NCBI RefSeq assembly: GCF_014873145.1 | Contig: NZ_JADBEK010000001.1 | Span: 6,448,001 to 6,512,000, forward strand | Direction of reading: 5' to 3' | Source: Nonomuraea angiospora | Lineage (GTDB): Bacteria; Actinomycetota; Actinomycetes; Streptosporangiales; Streptosporangiaceae | DNA length: 64,000 nucleotides | In this document: positions 1 to 10,175 of the stretch, piece by piece | Numbering within the stretch: the first letter of the stretch is position 1 | Layout: each line of letters begins with the position of its first letter | Program-made: the position numbers and the translations under genes | Notes under the pieces: model-generated | The model's input: only the letters and a program-made list of their open reading frames with translations | Told to the model about the DNA's origin: nothing | Database searches by the model: none

Positions 1-1132
1 AGTTGACCACGTCGATGCCCATGTCGCGGTAGTGCTCGACGACCGCCTCCACGCGCTGCACGCAGATGTCCTCGGTGGGGGCCGACACGATCAGGCGGTG
101 CCAGCCGTACACGAAGGGCAGCCGTTCCTTCGTGATGCCGTGCTCCAGCATGCGGGCCGCGTCGATCTGCTCGGCCAGCGCCAGCGGCGCCTCCGCGCCG
201 GCCTCGCGGATGTGGTGGTCCATGTCGCGGGCGTGCGCGAGCTTGCGCGCGACGTCCTTGGACGCCTTGACCGGCGGGATCAGCCGCATCCGCGACGAGA
301 TCTCCACCGGGAAGGCGAGCTGGTCCGCGAAGTGCATCCACGGCTCGCCGTCCGGGAACGGCATGAGGTCGGGGAACCTCGCGAACGACAGGTAGGCCAC
401 GTACGAGTCGCCCTGCGGCTGCACGATGCGCAGCAGCGACCTGCCGTTGTGGATCTCCCCCTCGACCAGCGACTCGATCTCGCCCTTGCCCCAGCGCCGC
501 TTCGGGCTGGCCGACGGCGGCGGGTCGCCGAGCGCGCCCGCGGCCGCGTGCTGGAACAGCCACGCCACCTCGGCGGAGGTGGCGTGCCTGGCGTAGAGAG
601 CGCTCGACGAGAGCGCCCTGCCGAGGCGTTCGGCCTGCTCGGTCCAGCGCCCGATCTCGCTGTCGGGGACGTGGTCGTCCTCCATGCCGAGCGCCTTCTC
701 GGTCTTCTGGTAGAAGCCGAAGAGCTGGGACAGCACGCCGGTGCCGAGCTGCTTGCCGCGCGGGCCGAGCCGCACGCCGATGAAGACCTCCTTGGACCAG
801 AAGTCCTTCGCCCAGACGTGCCGGTACATCTCCTCCAGGTAGTCGCGCCAGCCGGGCCCCTCGTCGGAGGTGGCGTTGAGCGCCATGGCCCACTCCGCGG
901 CCGGGTACGTGCGGTGCGCGACCCTCAGGTGAACCTCGGCGTCGGGCATCCTGATCGCGGCCAGCGCGATCGTGATGTTGGTGGCCAGCGCCTCCCGTTC
1001 GTCGGGTGTGACGAACTCGTAGCTGACCGTCGGAAGGCGGAAGTACGCCCATGCGCAGGTGTCCGTGAGCAGGATGCGGTCGTCGAAATACCGGACCGCC
1101 AGGCGCTGGTGCGCTCGTGCCGCCCTGCTCAT
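1..1132 (-). CDS. VirB4-like conjugation ATPase, SCO6880 family (N-terminal part only)
   Basis: The gene leaves the window on the left, so only about 377 N-terminal codons are visible and the Walker motifs are not. The reading frame is open with strong third-position G/C and begins MSRAARAHQRLAVRYFDDRI. The N-terminal region resembles, from memory, the SCO6880-type ATP/GTP-binding proteins of actinobacteria, VirB4/TcpF-like motors that power conjugative type IV secretion at the membrane. It is the last visible gene of a minus-strand run after TcpC, a small membrane protein and TcpE. The ATG at 1132 follows a GAGGGGG ribosome site; an in-frame ATG at 1150 is an alternative. The family call is inferred from sequence character and context. 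Confidence 0.72.
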   Translation of the reverse strand, partial: MSRAARAHQRLAVRYFDDRILLTDTCAWAYFRLPTVSYEFVTPDEREALATNITIALAAIRMPDAEVHLRVAHRTYPAAEWAMALNATSDEGPGWRDYLEEMYRHVWAKDFWSKEVFIGVRLGPRGKQLGTGVLSQLFGFYQKTEKALGMEDDHVPDSEIGRWTEQAERLGRALSSSALYARHATSAEVAWLFQHAAAGALGDPPPSASPKRRWGKGEIESLVEGEIHNGRSLLRIVQPQGDSYVAYLSFARFPDLMPFPDGEPWMHFADQLAFPVEISSRMRLIPPVKASKDVARKLAHARDMDHHIREAGAEAPLALAEQIDAARMLEHGITKERLPFVYGWHRLIVSAPTEDICVQRVEAVVEHYRDMGIDVVN

Positions 1133-1179
1133 GCCGCCCCCTCGGCGCATGAACGGGCCAGACCTGCTCGCTTGTTCAC

Positions 1180-4100
1180 TTATCGCTCACCGATTCTCGT
1201 GCCCGGGGGGTCACTCGCCAACTCCTCTTCGCTCGGTCGGACGGTCTGTGCCTGTGCCGCGAAGCCCGCGATCACGACCCCGGCCAGGGCGAGGTAGGCC
1301 CGTTTGCCGGCCGCGCGCAACTGCCCCGGATCGACGACCTCCGCGCCCTCGGACGCCAGGCCGTCCTCCCAGGGGACCCTGACGATGGCCCGGCACCTGC
1401 CTCTGGCCACCGACTCCGCCTGCTCGACGTCGGCCATCGAACGCCTGCTCACGCCGTTGACCACCATGACCGCACGCCTGCGCAGCTCCGCGCAGCCGTG
1501 CCCGTCGAGCCACTCGTACGTCATCGCCACCGCCTCCGACGCCTCCTCGCTCGCGGGGACCACCAGAACGAGCTGGTCCGCGTACGGCAGGAGCCTGGCC
1601 GCCAGCGCGGCGGCCGGGTCGATGACGGCGAGCTTGTAGTGGCGGTCCAGAAGGCGCATGGACTCGCCCAACCGATGGTCGGAGAAGAACGACCGGTCCG
1701 CCAGCCGCTGCTCGGCGCCCGCGTCGCTGTCCGCGCTGATCACCTCGAGCCCCGAGGCGGTCCTCGTGGTGTATCCACGCATCGTGAGATACCCGCTGAC
1801 GCGGTCGAGCCCGGACAGCAGCGAGGTGAGGGTTTCGGGCGTCTCCGGCTGGATCTTGCTCGTCAGGGTGCCGCCGCCGGTGTTGGCGTCGACGGCCACG
1901 ACCCTGTCGTCGCGGTATTTGGCGAAGGTGTGGCCCAGCATGAGCGCCGTCGTGCTCTGACCGGCGCCGCCGGTGCAGCCCAGGACCACGATCCTGCGGC
2001 TGCCGCCGAACACGCCCCTGGCCCTGGCCTCGTCGATCTCGGACCCGTCGGTCCTGACCCCGCCTCCGCCGACGACCACCTGCGCGATCCTCCGCCACCC
2101 GCCGGAGTCCCGCCCCACCACGGACTCGACCCGCCGCACCCGGCCTTCACCCGGGCGAGGGACGGGCACGGGGGCAACGAACTCGCCCCCACGCTCATGC
2201 GCCGCCGCCGCAGCAGCCCGACCGTCACCGGCATTCGCCCCGCTGCGGCCCTCGCCGACGCCCGCCGCCGCACTCCGGGACTCACCGGCACCCGCCGACG
2301 CACCCCGGGACTCACCGGCACCCGCCGCCACGCCCCGGGACTCACCGGTACCCGCCGACGCACTCCGAGAGTCACCGGCACTCGCCGCCACGCCCCGGGG
2401 GTCGCCCGCATTCGCCGCCGCGACCCGACCCTCGCCAGCGCTCGGCGCGCCCCGGGAGTCGCCGGCGCTCGACGCCATACCCCGGCCGTTCTCGGCGCTT
2501 GCCGCCGCACCCCGACCGTCGACGGCGCCCGTCGCCGCGCCCCGGGAGTCGCCGGCGCTCGCCGCCGCCACGCGCCGGTCACCGGCCGCGGGATCGCGCG
2601 CGTCGGGCACACCCGCTCCCCGGTCTTCGCGCGTGCCGGGGAAGGACGCGCTCCGGTCGCCGCGCGTGCCAGGCGCTGCCGGACCTCGGTCACCGCGCGT
2701 GCCCGGCACGGCCGTGCCGGGCGCATCGCCCTTCGCCGCAAGTCGCCGCACCGTGGACCGCTCAGGGCGTTCAGCCGTGGACCGCTCAGGCGATTCAACC
2801 GTGGACCGCTCCGGGCGGTCAGCTGTGGACTGCTCAGGCGGTTCAGCCGTGGACCGCTCAGGGCGGTCAGCTGTGGACCGCTCGGGTCGTTCAGCCGTGG
2901 GCTGCTCGGCGCGTTCATCGGCCGCACCGGGCTCCTGCGCATCGGCACTGCCGGGCATTTCAGCGACCTCAGCAGCCGACTGCGGCGTGTCGCCCTCCTG
3001 GGCCGCACCCGGCGCGTCCACGCCATCGCGGATCTCGGTCGCGTCGCGGAGCACAGCGGAGCCAGCCGTCTCCAGCGTGTCACCCTCCAGGGCGGCACCC
3101 GACGCATCCACACCGTCGCGCATCTCGGTCGCGTCGACGACCACAGCGGCGCCAGCCGTCTCCGGCGTCTCGCTCTTTGGCTGGTCGCCAGCCGCACCCG
3201 GCGTCTCGCTCTTCGGCCCGTCGCCAGCCGCAGCAGGCGCGTCGCCCTTCTTTCCGCCGTCCGCCGCACCCCGCACGTTCACGCCACCGCGCGCATCCGT
3301 GACCTCGACCACCGGCTGCGGGAGGCCGACGTCCTGGGCGTCACCGACCGTGCCCGGCAGGTCGCCTGATCCGTCCGGCACGTCGACCGTCGGGCTCGAC
3401 GCACCCGCCGTTCCAACCGTCGGGCTCGACGCATCCGCCGTTCCAACCGTCGGGCTCGACGCATCCGCCGTTCCAACCGTCGGGCTCGGCCCATGGCTCG
3501 GCGTATCGGGCGTGTCGGCCCGTGGGCTCGGCGTCGTGTCCTGTTGGGGCGGAGCGGTGGATGTGGTGTCGGGGGACTCTGTGCCGGGCCTGGTGGCGGC
3601 GGGGCGGGGCAGGGGCTTGGCGTCGGGGTTGAGCGGCGGCCAGACGCGCTGCGGGCCGGACAGCACCAGCGACGGGCCCAGCCGCGGCGGCTGCCCCTTC
3701 CGGTGCTGATCCCGCGCGACCTCGTCCTCGCGCCGTTCCCCGCGCTGTTCCCCGGGCCGTTCCCCGGGCCGTTCCCCGGGCCGTTCCTCGTCCAGTTCCC
3801 CGCGTCGCTCCTGGTCCAGCTCCCCGCCTCGCTCCTCGGGCCGTTCCCCCCGTAGCTCCCCGAGCCGTTCCTCGCGGCGTTCCTCATCGCGATCCCGGTC
3901 CCGCCGCTCGCCCTCCGCGGAGGCCGAAGGTGCGGCGGGGGCGTCGGCGCTCGCCGCGAGCCGGCGCAGCCGCCGCAGTGCCTCGGTGTCGATGGGCTTG
4001 CCGGCGGTGGGCTTGTGGGTCTCGGTCTCCCTGACCGATCCGGCCACCCCGGCCGCCCCGGTCGCCTCGTGGTCGGCCCGCGCGTCGTCGGGCGACGCCG

Positions 4101-4965
4101 CAGCATCCGCAGCGGCCCCCCGATCCCAAGCATCAGCGTCCCGCGCAGCTCCGCGCTCCCAAGCCACGGCACCCTCAGCGGTCCCACGCTCCCGAGCCAC
4201 GGCACCCTCGGCGGTCCTGCGGTCCCGAGTCGCCGCATTTCGCGCGTCCACGGACTCCCGGGTGGGAGGCTCGGAGGTCTCGTGGGTGCCGGGCGGCAGG
4301 GCGTCCTGGTGGCGTCCAGGGCCGCCTGGAAGGGCCTCCTCGCGCCGCAACGCGCCGACCCCGGCCCTCGGTGCCGAGGGTGGGGCCGTCTCGCGTACCC
4401 GGGCCTTGAGGGCGGGCGCGGTGCCGCGGCGGGTGCCCCAGCGGCCGGTGGTCGGCTCGGCCACGGGAGCCTGGGAAGCGGCGGCGGCAGCGGCCGCGAC
4501 GGCCGGGCGGACCTGGCGCGGACCGGCGATCCGCTGGCCCTCGCGCCGCCGCTGCGGCTGGCGGGCCTTGCGGGGCGCCTTCGACTTGGCCCGCGCGGGG
4601 GTGGTGCGCCAGACGCGGGCGGAGAACGTGATCGTCTCGGCCTCCGACGTGGGCGCGAGGCGGTACCACGCCTTCGGCTGGCCCAGGTAGCGGAGCTGGG
4701 ACTCCAGGAGCTCGGTGAGCCGCTTGCCCTCGATGACGGGACGCGTGGACAGCCACGTCACGATCCCGGGCGGCACCAGGTACAGGACGTGCCACGGCAT
4801 CTCCACCGGCACGCCCACCAGGACCAGCAGGAGTGACCACGGAACGAACACCCCGACGAAAACGCCGATCCAGACGATCGGCAGCGGCATCGGCAGCCGT
4901 AGGTCGTACAGCTTGTAGAGCCGCTTCTCGATCCGCCAGATGTTCGTATACGTGGGCAGATCCAC
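1180..4965 (-). CDS. TcpE-type conjugation membrane protein fused to a ParA/MinD-like domain
   Basis: 1261 residues. The N-terminus (residues 1-110, starting VDLPTYTNIWRIEKRLYKLY) matches the TcpE conjugal-transfer membrane family, with two hydrophobic segments near residues 28-75. Residues about 125-940 are low-complexity Ala/Glu/Arg/Ser/Pro repeats. The C-terminal 270 residues are a ParA/MinD-like fold with GCTGGAGQST at the P-loop (about residue 995) and VDANTGGG after it. Both lysines of the usual KGGxGKST signature are absent. The frame opens at 4995, but GTG at 4965 is preferred: a GGAGAGGAGG ribosome site lies just upstream and the TcpE homology begins there. It sits between the small membrane protein and the VirB4-like gene, so it probably acts in the inner-membrane part of a transfer machine. 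Confidence 0.8.
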   Translation of the reverse strand: MDLPTYTNIWRIEKRLYKLYDLRLPMPLPIVWIGVFVGVFVPWSLLLVLVGVPVEMPWHVLYLVPPGIVTWLSTRPVIEGKRLTELLESQLRYLGQPKAWYRLAPTSEAETITFSARVWRTTPARAKSKAPRKARQPQRRREGQRIAGPRQVRPAVAAAAAAASQAPVAEPTTGRWGTRRGTAPALKARVRETAPPSAPRAGVGALRREEALPGGPGRHQDALPPGTHETSEPPTRESVDARNAATRDRRTAEGAVARERGTAEGAVAWERGAARDADAWDRGAAADAAASPDDARADHEATGAAGVAGSVRETETHKPTAGKPIDTEALRRLRRLAASADAPAAPSASAEGERRDRDRDEERREERLGELRGERPEERGGELDQERRGELDEERPGERPGERPGEQRGERREDEVARDQHRKGQPPRLGPSLVLSGPQRVWPPLNPDAKPLPRPAATRPGTESPDTTSTAPPQQDTTPSPRADTPDTPSHGPSPTVGTADASSPTVGTADASSPTVGTAGASSPTVDVPDGSGDLPGTVGDAQDVGLPQPVVEVTDARGGVNVRGAADGGKKGDAPAAAGDGPKSETPGAAGDQPKSETPETAGAAVVVDATEMRDGVDASGAALEGDTLETAGSAVLRDATEIRDGVDAPGAAQEGDTPQSAAEVAEMPGSADAQEPGAADERAEQPTAERPERSTADRPERSTAEPPEQSTADRPERSTVESPERSTAERPERSTVRRLAAKGDAPGTAVPGTRGDRGPAAPGTRGDRSASFPGTREDRGAGVPDARDPAAGDRRVAAASAGDSRGAATGAVDGRGAAASAENGRGMASSAGDSRGAPSAGEGRVAAANAGDPRGVAASAGDSRSASAGTGESRGVAAGAGESRGASAGAGESRSAAAGVGEGRSGANAGDGRAAAAAAHERGGEFVAPVPVPRPGEGRVRRVESVVGRDSGGWRRIAQVVVGGGGVRTDGSEIDEARARGVFGGSRRIVVLGCTGGAGQSTTALMLGHTFAKYRDDRVVAVDANTGGGTLTSKIQPETPETLTSLLSGLDRVSGYLTMRGYTTRTASGLEVISADSDAGAEQRLADRSFFSDHRLGESMRLLDRHYKLAVIDPAAALAARLLPYADQLVLVVPASEEASEAVAMTYEWLDGHGCAELRRRAVMVVNGVSRRSMADVEQAESVARGRCRAIVRVPWEDGLASEGAEVVDPGQLRAAGKRAYLALAGVVIAGFAAQAQTVRPSEEELASDPPGTRIGER
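3387..3490. repeat. 30-bp in-frame tandem repeat in the TcpE-ParA linker
   Basis: Three near-identical 30-bp units plus a partial one encode the 10-residue motif SPTVGTADAS. Similar in-frame arrays occur in the same linker: a 24-bp unit (ERSTAxRP) at about 2752-2905, a 30-bp unit (GAGESRGASA-like) at about 2225-2590, and a 12-bp unit (PGER) near 3750-3790. All keep the frame open, so the linker seems to grow by slippage or recombination under selection only for composition. Confidence 0.9.
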
Positions 4966-5021
4966 GCCGGTCCTCCTCTCCACCCGCTCGTACATGACCG
5001 CCGCGGAGCGGTCTCAACCCT

Positions 5022-5303
5022 TTACTTGATGCCCAGAGCGCCCGCGATCGCCTTCGCCGTCACCTCAATGATGTTGGGAACGTAGAAGATCACGCCAATG
5101 GCCACGGCCAGTATCAGGAACTGCACGAAACGTGTGATCTCGCGGGTGAAGAGGAAGAAGAGCGCGACCACCGAGACGACGACGAGGAACAGCGGGGCGA
5201 AGAACCCGCGCAGGAAGTTGGCGAGACCCCCGGTGTCCGGGCCGGTCGCCGGGGGCGTCGGCGTCAGTTCGATCAGGTGGAGCAGAACGGTCTTCAAGGT
5301 CAC
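5022..5303 (-). CDS. small integral membrane protein of the conjugation operon (TcpD-like candidate)
   Basis: 93 residues starting VTLKTVLLHLIELTPTPP. There are two predicted membrane helices, roughly residues 34-52 (FFAPLFLVVVSVVALFFLF) and 58-80 (FVQFLILAVAIGVIFYV). The frame opens at 5357 but GTG at 5303 has a GGGAGG ribosome site seven bases upstream and gives a sensible N-terminus. It lies between TcpC and TcpE on the same strand with short gaps, so it is probably a membrane subunit of the same transfer apparatus. Small two-helix proteins occupy this place in Tcp-type conjugation clusters; I cannot distinguish a TcpD-like subunit from a pilin-like (VirB2) role by sequence alone. Confidence 0.7.
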   Translation of the reverse strand: MTLKTVLLHLIELTPTPPATGPDTGGLANFLRGFFAPLFLVVVSVVALFFLFTREITRFVQFLILAVAIGVIFYVPNIIEVTAKAIAGALGIK

Positions 5304-5349
5304 TTCTTGTCCTCCCGGGGGGGTACCGATGAGCGGCGTGGCCGTGCCT

Positions 5350-6366
5350 CTATCCAACGACCCGGCCGGCTCCGCGAATGTCGGCGACGAACCACTTGTC
5401 GCCCTGCTTCTCGACGGTCAGCCGGTAGGCCATCTCCAGCGTGCCGCCCACAGCCGCGGGATCGGTGGCGTCGGGGGTGGCGGGCGTCTCGCTGTTAGGC
5501 ACGACCCACACCACGACCGCCTGGATCTCTCGGGTGGCACCCCCCACAGGCACCACGACCTTCTTCAGCTCCCTGAACGTGAACGTGCCGCCGAAGCTCG
5601 GCAGGGTCCGGCCCGCGGCGACGTAACGCTGCAGCCCGGCCGCGTCGCCGGAGGCGTAGTCGGTGAAGAAACCCTTCAGCTGCTCTTTGAGCTCGCTCGC
5701 GGTGGCCTCGTCGGTCTCCGGCGCGGCGACCTGGGGCACGTCGGCCGGGCCCGGCGCGGGCAGCACCGCGGGGCGGCCGACCACGGCGAACCTGCCGCCC
5801 GTCTCGTCGCCCGAGTAGTAGAGCGGGACCGACAGCATCAACCTGCGCGGACCTGACTGGAAGGCCACGCTGACCAGGGCGTTGTGGGCGTCGCTCGCCT
5901 CGATGTCGTACGGCTGGATGGCGACGGCCGCGAACTTGCCGTAGCCGTCCCAGCCCATCTGCGGATCCATGCCCTCGGCCAGGAAAGCGCCCAGCTTACG
6001 CGACCTGCTCGCGGCGTCGTCCGGGCTGAAATTGAGATAGACCCCGGCGAACTGGGCGGCGAAAGCCATGCCCCGGTCGGCCGGAAAACCATGGTGAGCT
6101 GGCGCGACGCTATTGGGCGCCGCAGTCGTTTGTTGGGTAAATCGCTCAAATGGGGCACGCACCCCATTAACCACGACAACCACGATAACTGCCCAGAGAA
6201 TGACACGGCCGGTCCATACCAGCCACCGCCCGCCTCCGCCCGACCAGCCGCCGCGCCGCGGCCTGCGAGGCGGCGGCGCGTCGAAGTCAGCCGTGTCAAG
6301 GCGCGCGGAAAGCTCGGGCTCGCCAGCGATCCGAGGATCGTGCTGGACGGTAGACCTACGAGCCAT
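5350..6366 (-). CDS. TcpC-family conjugal transfer protein
   Basis: 338 residues: a cytoplasmic Arg-rich N-terminus, one membrane helix at about residues 50-70 (LVWTGRVILWAVIVVVVVNG), then an extracytoplasmic region with two NTF2-like halves (MAFAAQFAGVYLNFSPDD, and LKGFFTDYASGDAAGLQRY). This architecture is typical of TcpC, the bitopic VirB8-like scaffold of Gram-positive conjugation machines, for example in pCW3 and Tn916. ATG at 6366 is preferred over the adjacent GTG at 6369 because GGAGG lies four bases before it. It is the first gene of the conjugation run; the next gene upstream is 330 bp away, so the operon promoter should lie in that gap. Confidence 0.78.
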   Translation of the reverse strand: MARRSTVQHDPRIAGEPELSARLDTADFDAPPPRRPRRGGWSGGGGRWLVWTGRVILWAVIVVVVVNGVRAPFERFTQQTTAAPNSVAPAHHGFPADRGMAFAAQFAGVYLNFSPDDAASRSRKLGAFLAEGMDPQMGWDGYGKFAAVAIQPYDIEASDAHNALVSVAFQSGPRRLMLSVPLYYSGDETGGRFAVVGRPAVLPAPGPADVPQVAAPETDEATASELKEQLKGFFTDYASGDAAGLQRYVAAGRTLPSFGGTFTFRELKKVVVPVGGATREIQAVVVWVVPNSETPATPDATDPAAVGGTLEMAYRLTVEKQGDKWFVADIRGAGRVVG

Positions 6367-6695
6367 CACGCCTCCGCTCGCGCCGATCCCCCCGGCTGGC
6401 GCGGTGTCGTCCGTTGCCGATCCCCATCATCCGCGGTGAAGTAGTCACCCTATCCGGTCTCCGCCATTGTTCCAGGAAAGCCACGCCCATGCTGCGGCAT
6501 GACCGTCCTGACGGCAAACCGGGCCGGAGGGCAGGCCTCATTGCCGATTCCTGAGACTTCCCGGTGGAAACACCTTTTGACCAGCCCAGATACCTAAATT
6601 GGCATAGCGCGAGAGCTACGGATTCCTGTCCTGGCGGGCATGGACTCTCTCGCTACCTGCGGATTCGGTATGGATCGCGGAGCGGAGTCAGGGCG
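6367..6695. other. 329-bp gap upstream of the conjugation operon
   Basis: No convincing coding frame; G+C is lower than in flanking genes. It presumably carries the promoter of the minus-strand tcp operon. Visible structure includes an inverted repeat GCGAGAG (about 6608) with CTCTCGC (about 6647), each arm followed by a CTAC..GGATTC string, and a short CATGC/GCATG hairpin near 6489. I cannot assign a function to these. Confidence 0.4.
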
Positions 6696-7028
6696 TCAGG
6701 CGGGCTCCGGGTCCTGGGTGGGGCGCGGCTGACGCCGGCTGTGCAGGTCCACGACCGTCGGCTGGGCCGCCCGGTCCAGCGACACGACCGTCGGCTGCAC
6801 CGCCCGCTCCAGGGAGCCGCGCAGGTCCGCCAGCATCTCGGCGGCGTCCCGTTCGCGCATGCGCGTCGCCATCTCGTTGCGCTCGTCGACCTTCCTGCGG
6901 AGGTACGCCTCGCGGTTGACGCGCAGGCCGTACATGAGCTCGACCCTGATCAGGGCGAGCTCCTCCTCGAGGCTGATGCCGGCGAGCGTGGGCGCAGGAC
7001 GTCGTTTCCGGATGATGCGACGGATCAT
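6696..7028 (-). CDS. hypothetical coiled-coil protein
   Basis: 110 residues, not recognised. The N-terminus is very basic (MIRRIIRKRRPAPT). Residues about 20-75 are charged and helical (ISLEEELALIRVELMYGLRV, then a Glu/Arg-rich stretch) and probably a coiled coil. An 11-residue motif is repeated near residues 75-98 (RAVQPTVVSLD, RAAQPTVVDLH). ATG at 7028 follows GGGAGG at good spacing. There is no membrane segment and no signal peptide. It lies upstream of the conjugation operon on the same strand but is separated by 330 bp, so membership in that operon is uncertain. Confidence 0.6.
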   Translation of the reverse strand: MIRRIIRKRRPAPTLAGISLEEELALIRVELMYGLRVNREAYLRRKVDERNEMATRMRERDAAEMLADLRGSLERAVQPTVVSLDRAAQPTVVDLHSRRQPRPTQDPEPA

Positions 7029-7094
7029 TGAGGGCCTCCCGAGTCAGCGTGAACGCCGTGACGATTCGACGCGCGGGGGCCCAAAGTGGTTGAC

Positions 7095-7148
7095 GCATCA
7101 GTTGTCCCGGCATCAGACGTCCTACCGATTCCCGGGATCAGACGTCTG
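7095..7148. promoter_or_regulatory. ATCAG direct repeats and CAGACGTCTG palindrome (possible operator)
   Basis: Upstream of the minus-strand coiled-coil gene, GCATCAG occurs at 7095 and 7110, and ATCAGACGTC at 7112 and 7137. The last copy is part of the perfect 10-bp palindrome CAGACGTCTG (7139-7148). Repeats of this type before a gene suggest a regulator site; the regulator is unknown. Confidence 0.35.
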
Positions 7149-7240
7149 AGGGGGCATCGCCGCCGTCACCGCTGGTAACTTACCGTAACGAACGGCGGCT
7201 TTCCGTGATTTCCCACGAGACACCCCGGTCCGAGCAGCGA

Positions 7241-8317
<1,077 letters not shown>

Positions 8318-8396
8318 GGACCCTAAGTTTACGTGCTGAGCGTAACGAGCGTGTCGGGACGGAACGGCGCGCCGCAGTCCTGCAATCATCGATCGA

Positions 8397-9653
8397 GTGG
8401 ATCTCGTCTCGCTTCTCGTAGGTCTGGCCGCCGGGCTCGTCATCGGTTTCCTGGTGGCCAGGACGCGGGCCGCGGTGCGGGTGGCCGAGGCGGAGGCGCG
8501 CGCCAAGTCGGCCGCCGACAAGGTGGTCTACGTCGAGGAGCAGCTCGCCGAGCGCTTCCAGGCCCTGTCCACGCGCGCCCTCGACGTCAACAACATCCGC
8601 TTCCTGGAGCTGGCCGAGACCAGGCTGGCCGCCAGCCGCGCCGAGGCCACGGGCGATCTGGACCAGCGCAGGCAGGCCGTCGAGCACCTGGTGGAGCCGC
8701 TGAAGGACGCGCTCGCCCGGGTCGAGTCGCAGCTGCGCGACACCGAGTCGGGCCAGCGCGCGGCCCGCGCGGAGCTGGCCAAGCAGATGGAGTTCGTACG
8801 GCAGAGCAACGAGCAGCTGCGCTCCCAGACCACGGCCCTGGTCAGGGCCCTGCAGCGGCCCGAGGCGCGCGGCAGGTGGGGCGAGCTCCAGCTGCGCAGG
8901 GTCGCCGAGATCGCCGGCATGCAGCACCACTGCGACTTCGACGAGCAGGTCACCGAGGGCTCCATGCGCCCCGACATGGTCGTCAGGCTCGCCGGCGGCA
9001 AGAACATCGTGGTCGACTCCAAAGTCTCGCTGGCGGCCTATCTGGAGGCCGCAGAGGCGTCCGACGAGAGCCTCGCCACGGTCCGGCTCGACGCCCACGC
9101 CCGGCACGTCCGCGAGCACATCGACCGGCTGGCGGCCAAGTCCTACTGGCAGGGGTTCAACCCGTCGCCGGAGTTCGTGGTGCTGTTCATCCCGGGCGAG
9201 GCGTTCCTGGCCCCGGCGCTGGAGCGCGATCCCGGGCTGCTGGAATACGCGATGACGCGGCGGGTCCACATCGCCACGCCGACGACGCTGATCACGATGC
9301 TGCGCACCGCGCACTACGCCTGGCAGCAGGCCGCGCTGAGCGAGAACGCGCGGGCGGTGTTCGAGCTGGGCAAGGAGCTGTACGAACGGCTCTCCTCCCT
9401 CGGCAGGAACGTCGATTCGCTCGGCAGGGCGCTGACGCGGGCCGTGGAGGCGTACAACAAGTCGGTCGGATCGCTCGAAAGCCGCGTCCTGGTCACCGCG
9501 CGCAAGCTGCACGATCTGGGCGTCGTGGACGGCGATCTCGAGTCTCCTGAGATGCTCGAAGGCCTGCCCAGACCCCTGGCGTCCCCGGAACTGCTGGAAA
9601 CCTCGCCTCTGCTTTCCCACTCGAACGGTAAGTTGGCCAACGGGTCGCAATAA
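8397..9653 (+). CDS. rmuC: DNA recombination protein RmuC
   Basis: 418 residues. A membrane anchor (LVSLLVGLAAGLVIGFLVA) is followed by a coiled-coil region (about residues 25-130) and the PD-(D/E)xK-like RmuC core, with GRWGELQLRRVAEIAGM, RPDMVVRL, VVDSKVSL and FIPGEAFLAPAL. RmuC limits inversions at short inverted repeats and is thought to be a nuclease acting on branched DNA. The GTG start at 8397 is the first codon after the divergent ychF promoter region. DUF6542 follows 15 bp downstream and may be co-transcribed. Acidic and lysine residues of the nuclease core (VDSK) are present, so the protein looks intact. Confidence 0.92.
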   Translation: MDLVSLLVGLAAGLVIGFLVARTRAAVRVAEAEARAKSAADKVVYVEEQLAERFQALSTRALDVNNIRFLELAETRLAASRAEATGDLDQRRQAVEHLVEPLKDALARVESQLRDTESGQRAARAELAKQMEFVRQSNEQLRSQTTALVRALQRPEARGRWGELQLRRVAEIAGMQHHCDFDEQVTEGSMRPDMVVRLAGGKNIVVDSKVSLAAYLEAAEASDESLATVRLDAHARHVREHIDRLAAKSYWQGFNPSPEFVVLFIPGEAFLAPALERDPGLLEYAMTRRVHIATPTTLITMLRTAHYAWQQAALSENARAVFELGKELYERLSSLGRNVDSLGRALTRAVEAYNKSVGSLESRVLVTARKLHDLGVVDGDLESPEMLEGLPRPLASPELLETSPLLSHSNGKLANGSQ

Positions 9654-9668
9654 ATCGGGGGTGGGGCA

Positions 9669-10175
9669 TTGGGTGAGAAGAGGCGTTCCGCGGTCAGGCT
9701 GACCGCTCGCGGCGCCATCGCGCTCGCCCTGGTCTCCACCTTGGCGGGCTACGTGCTGGCGGCCGTGCTCGCCATCCAGTACGTCGTGGGCGCTGCGTTC
9801 GTGCTGTCGAGCCTGCTGGGCGTGCTCCTGGTCAACCGGCGCGAGCTGCTGTCGCTCGTGGTGACGCCGCCGCTGGTGTTCTTCTGCGCCACGCTCTTCG
9901 TCGAGCTGGGGCGCGCGTTCGGCTCGGTGTCGATCGTGCAGTCGCTGGCGCTGGGGCTCTACACGTCGCTGACGCAGGGCGCGCCGTGGCTGTTCGCGGG
10001 CTCGGCCGTGGTGCTGGGCGTGGCGTGGCGGCGCGGACTCCGCGACAACGTACGCGACCTGCGGGAGGAGCTGAAGGCGGGCGCGGAGGTGCCGCGCCCG
10101 CGCCAGCCGTTCGTGCCCGAGCCGGAGGGCTACTTCGAGCCCAAGGTCTACGGGACGCCGCGCGGGGACGACTAG
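9669..10175 (+). CDS. DUF6542 membrane protein
   Basis: 168 residues with four predicted membrane helices between about residues 12 and 115 (for example [20 protein letters not shown] and [18 protein letters not shown]) and a cytoplasmic charged C-terminus. Function unknown; a positional counterpart sits between lytB2/ispH and ychF in mycobacteria (Rv1111c, from memory). The TTG at 9669 is the only start giving the full N-terminus and follows a GGGGGTGGGG stretch. Its stop shares the bases CTAG with the convergent ispH stop. Confidence 0.75.
   Translation: MGEKRRSAVRLTARGAIALALVSTLAGYVLAAVLAIQYVVGAAFVLSSLLGVLLVNRRELLSLVVTPPLVFFCATLFVELGRAFGSVSIVQSLALGLYTSLTQGAPWLFAGSAVVLGVAWRRGLRDNVRDLREELKAGAEVPRPRQPFVPEPEGYFEPKVYGTPRGDD

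Noticed and set aside
1498..3709. Long plus-strand frames with Arg/Thr/Pro repeats
   Set aside because: Antisense to the repeat linker of the TcpE-ParA fusion; regularity comes from the in-frame repeats of that gene.
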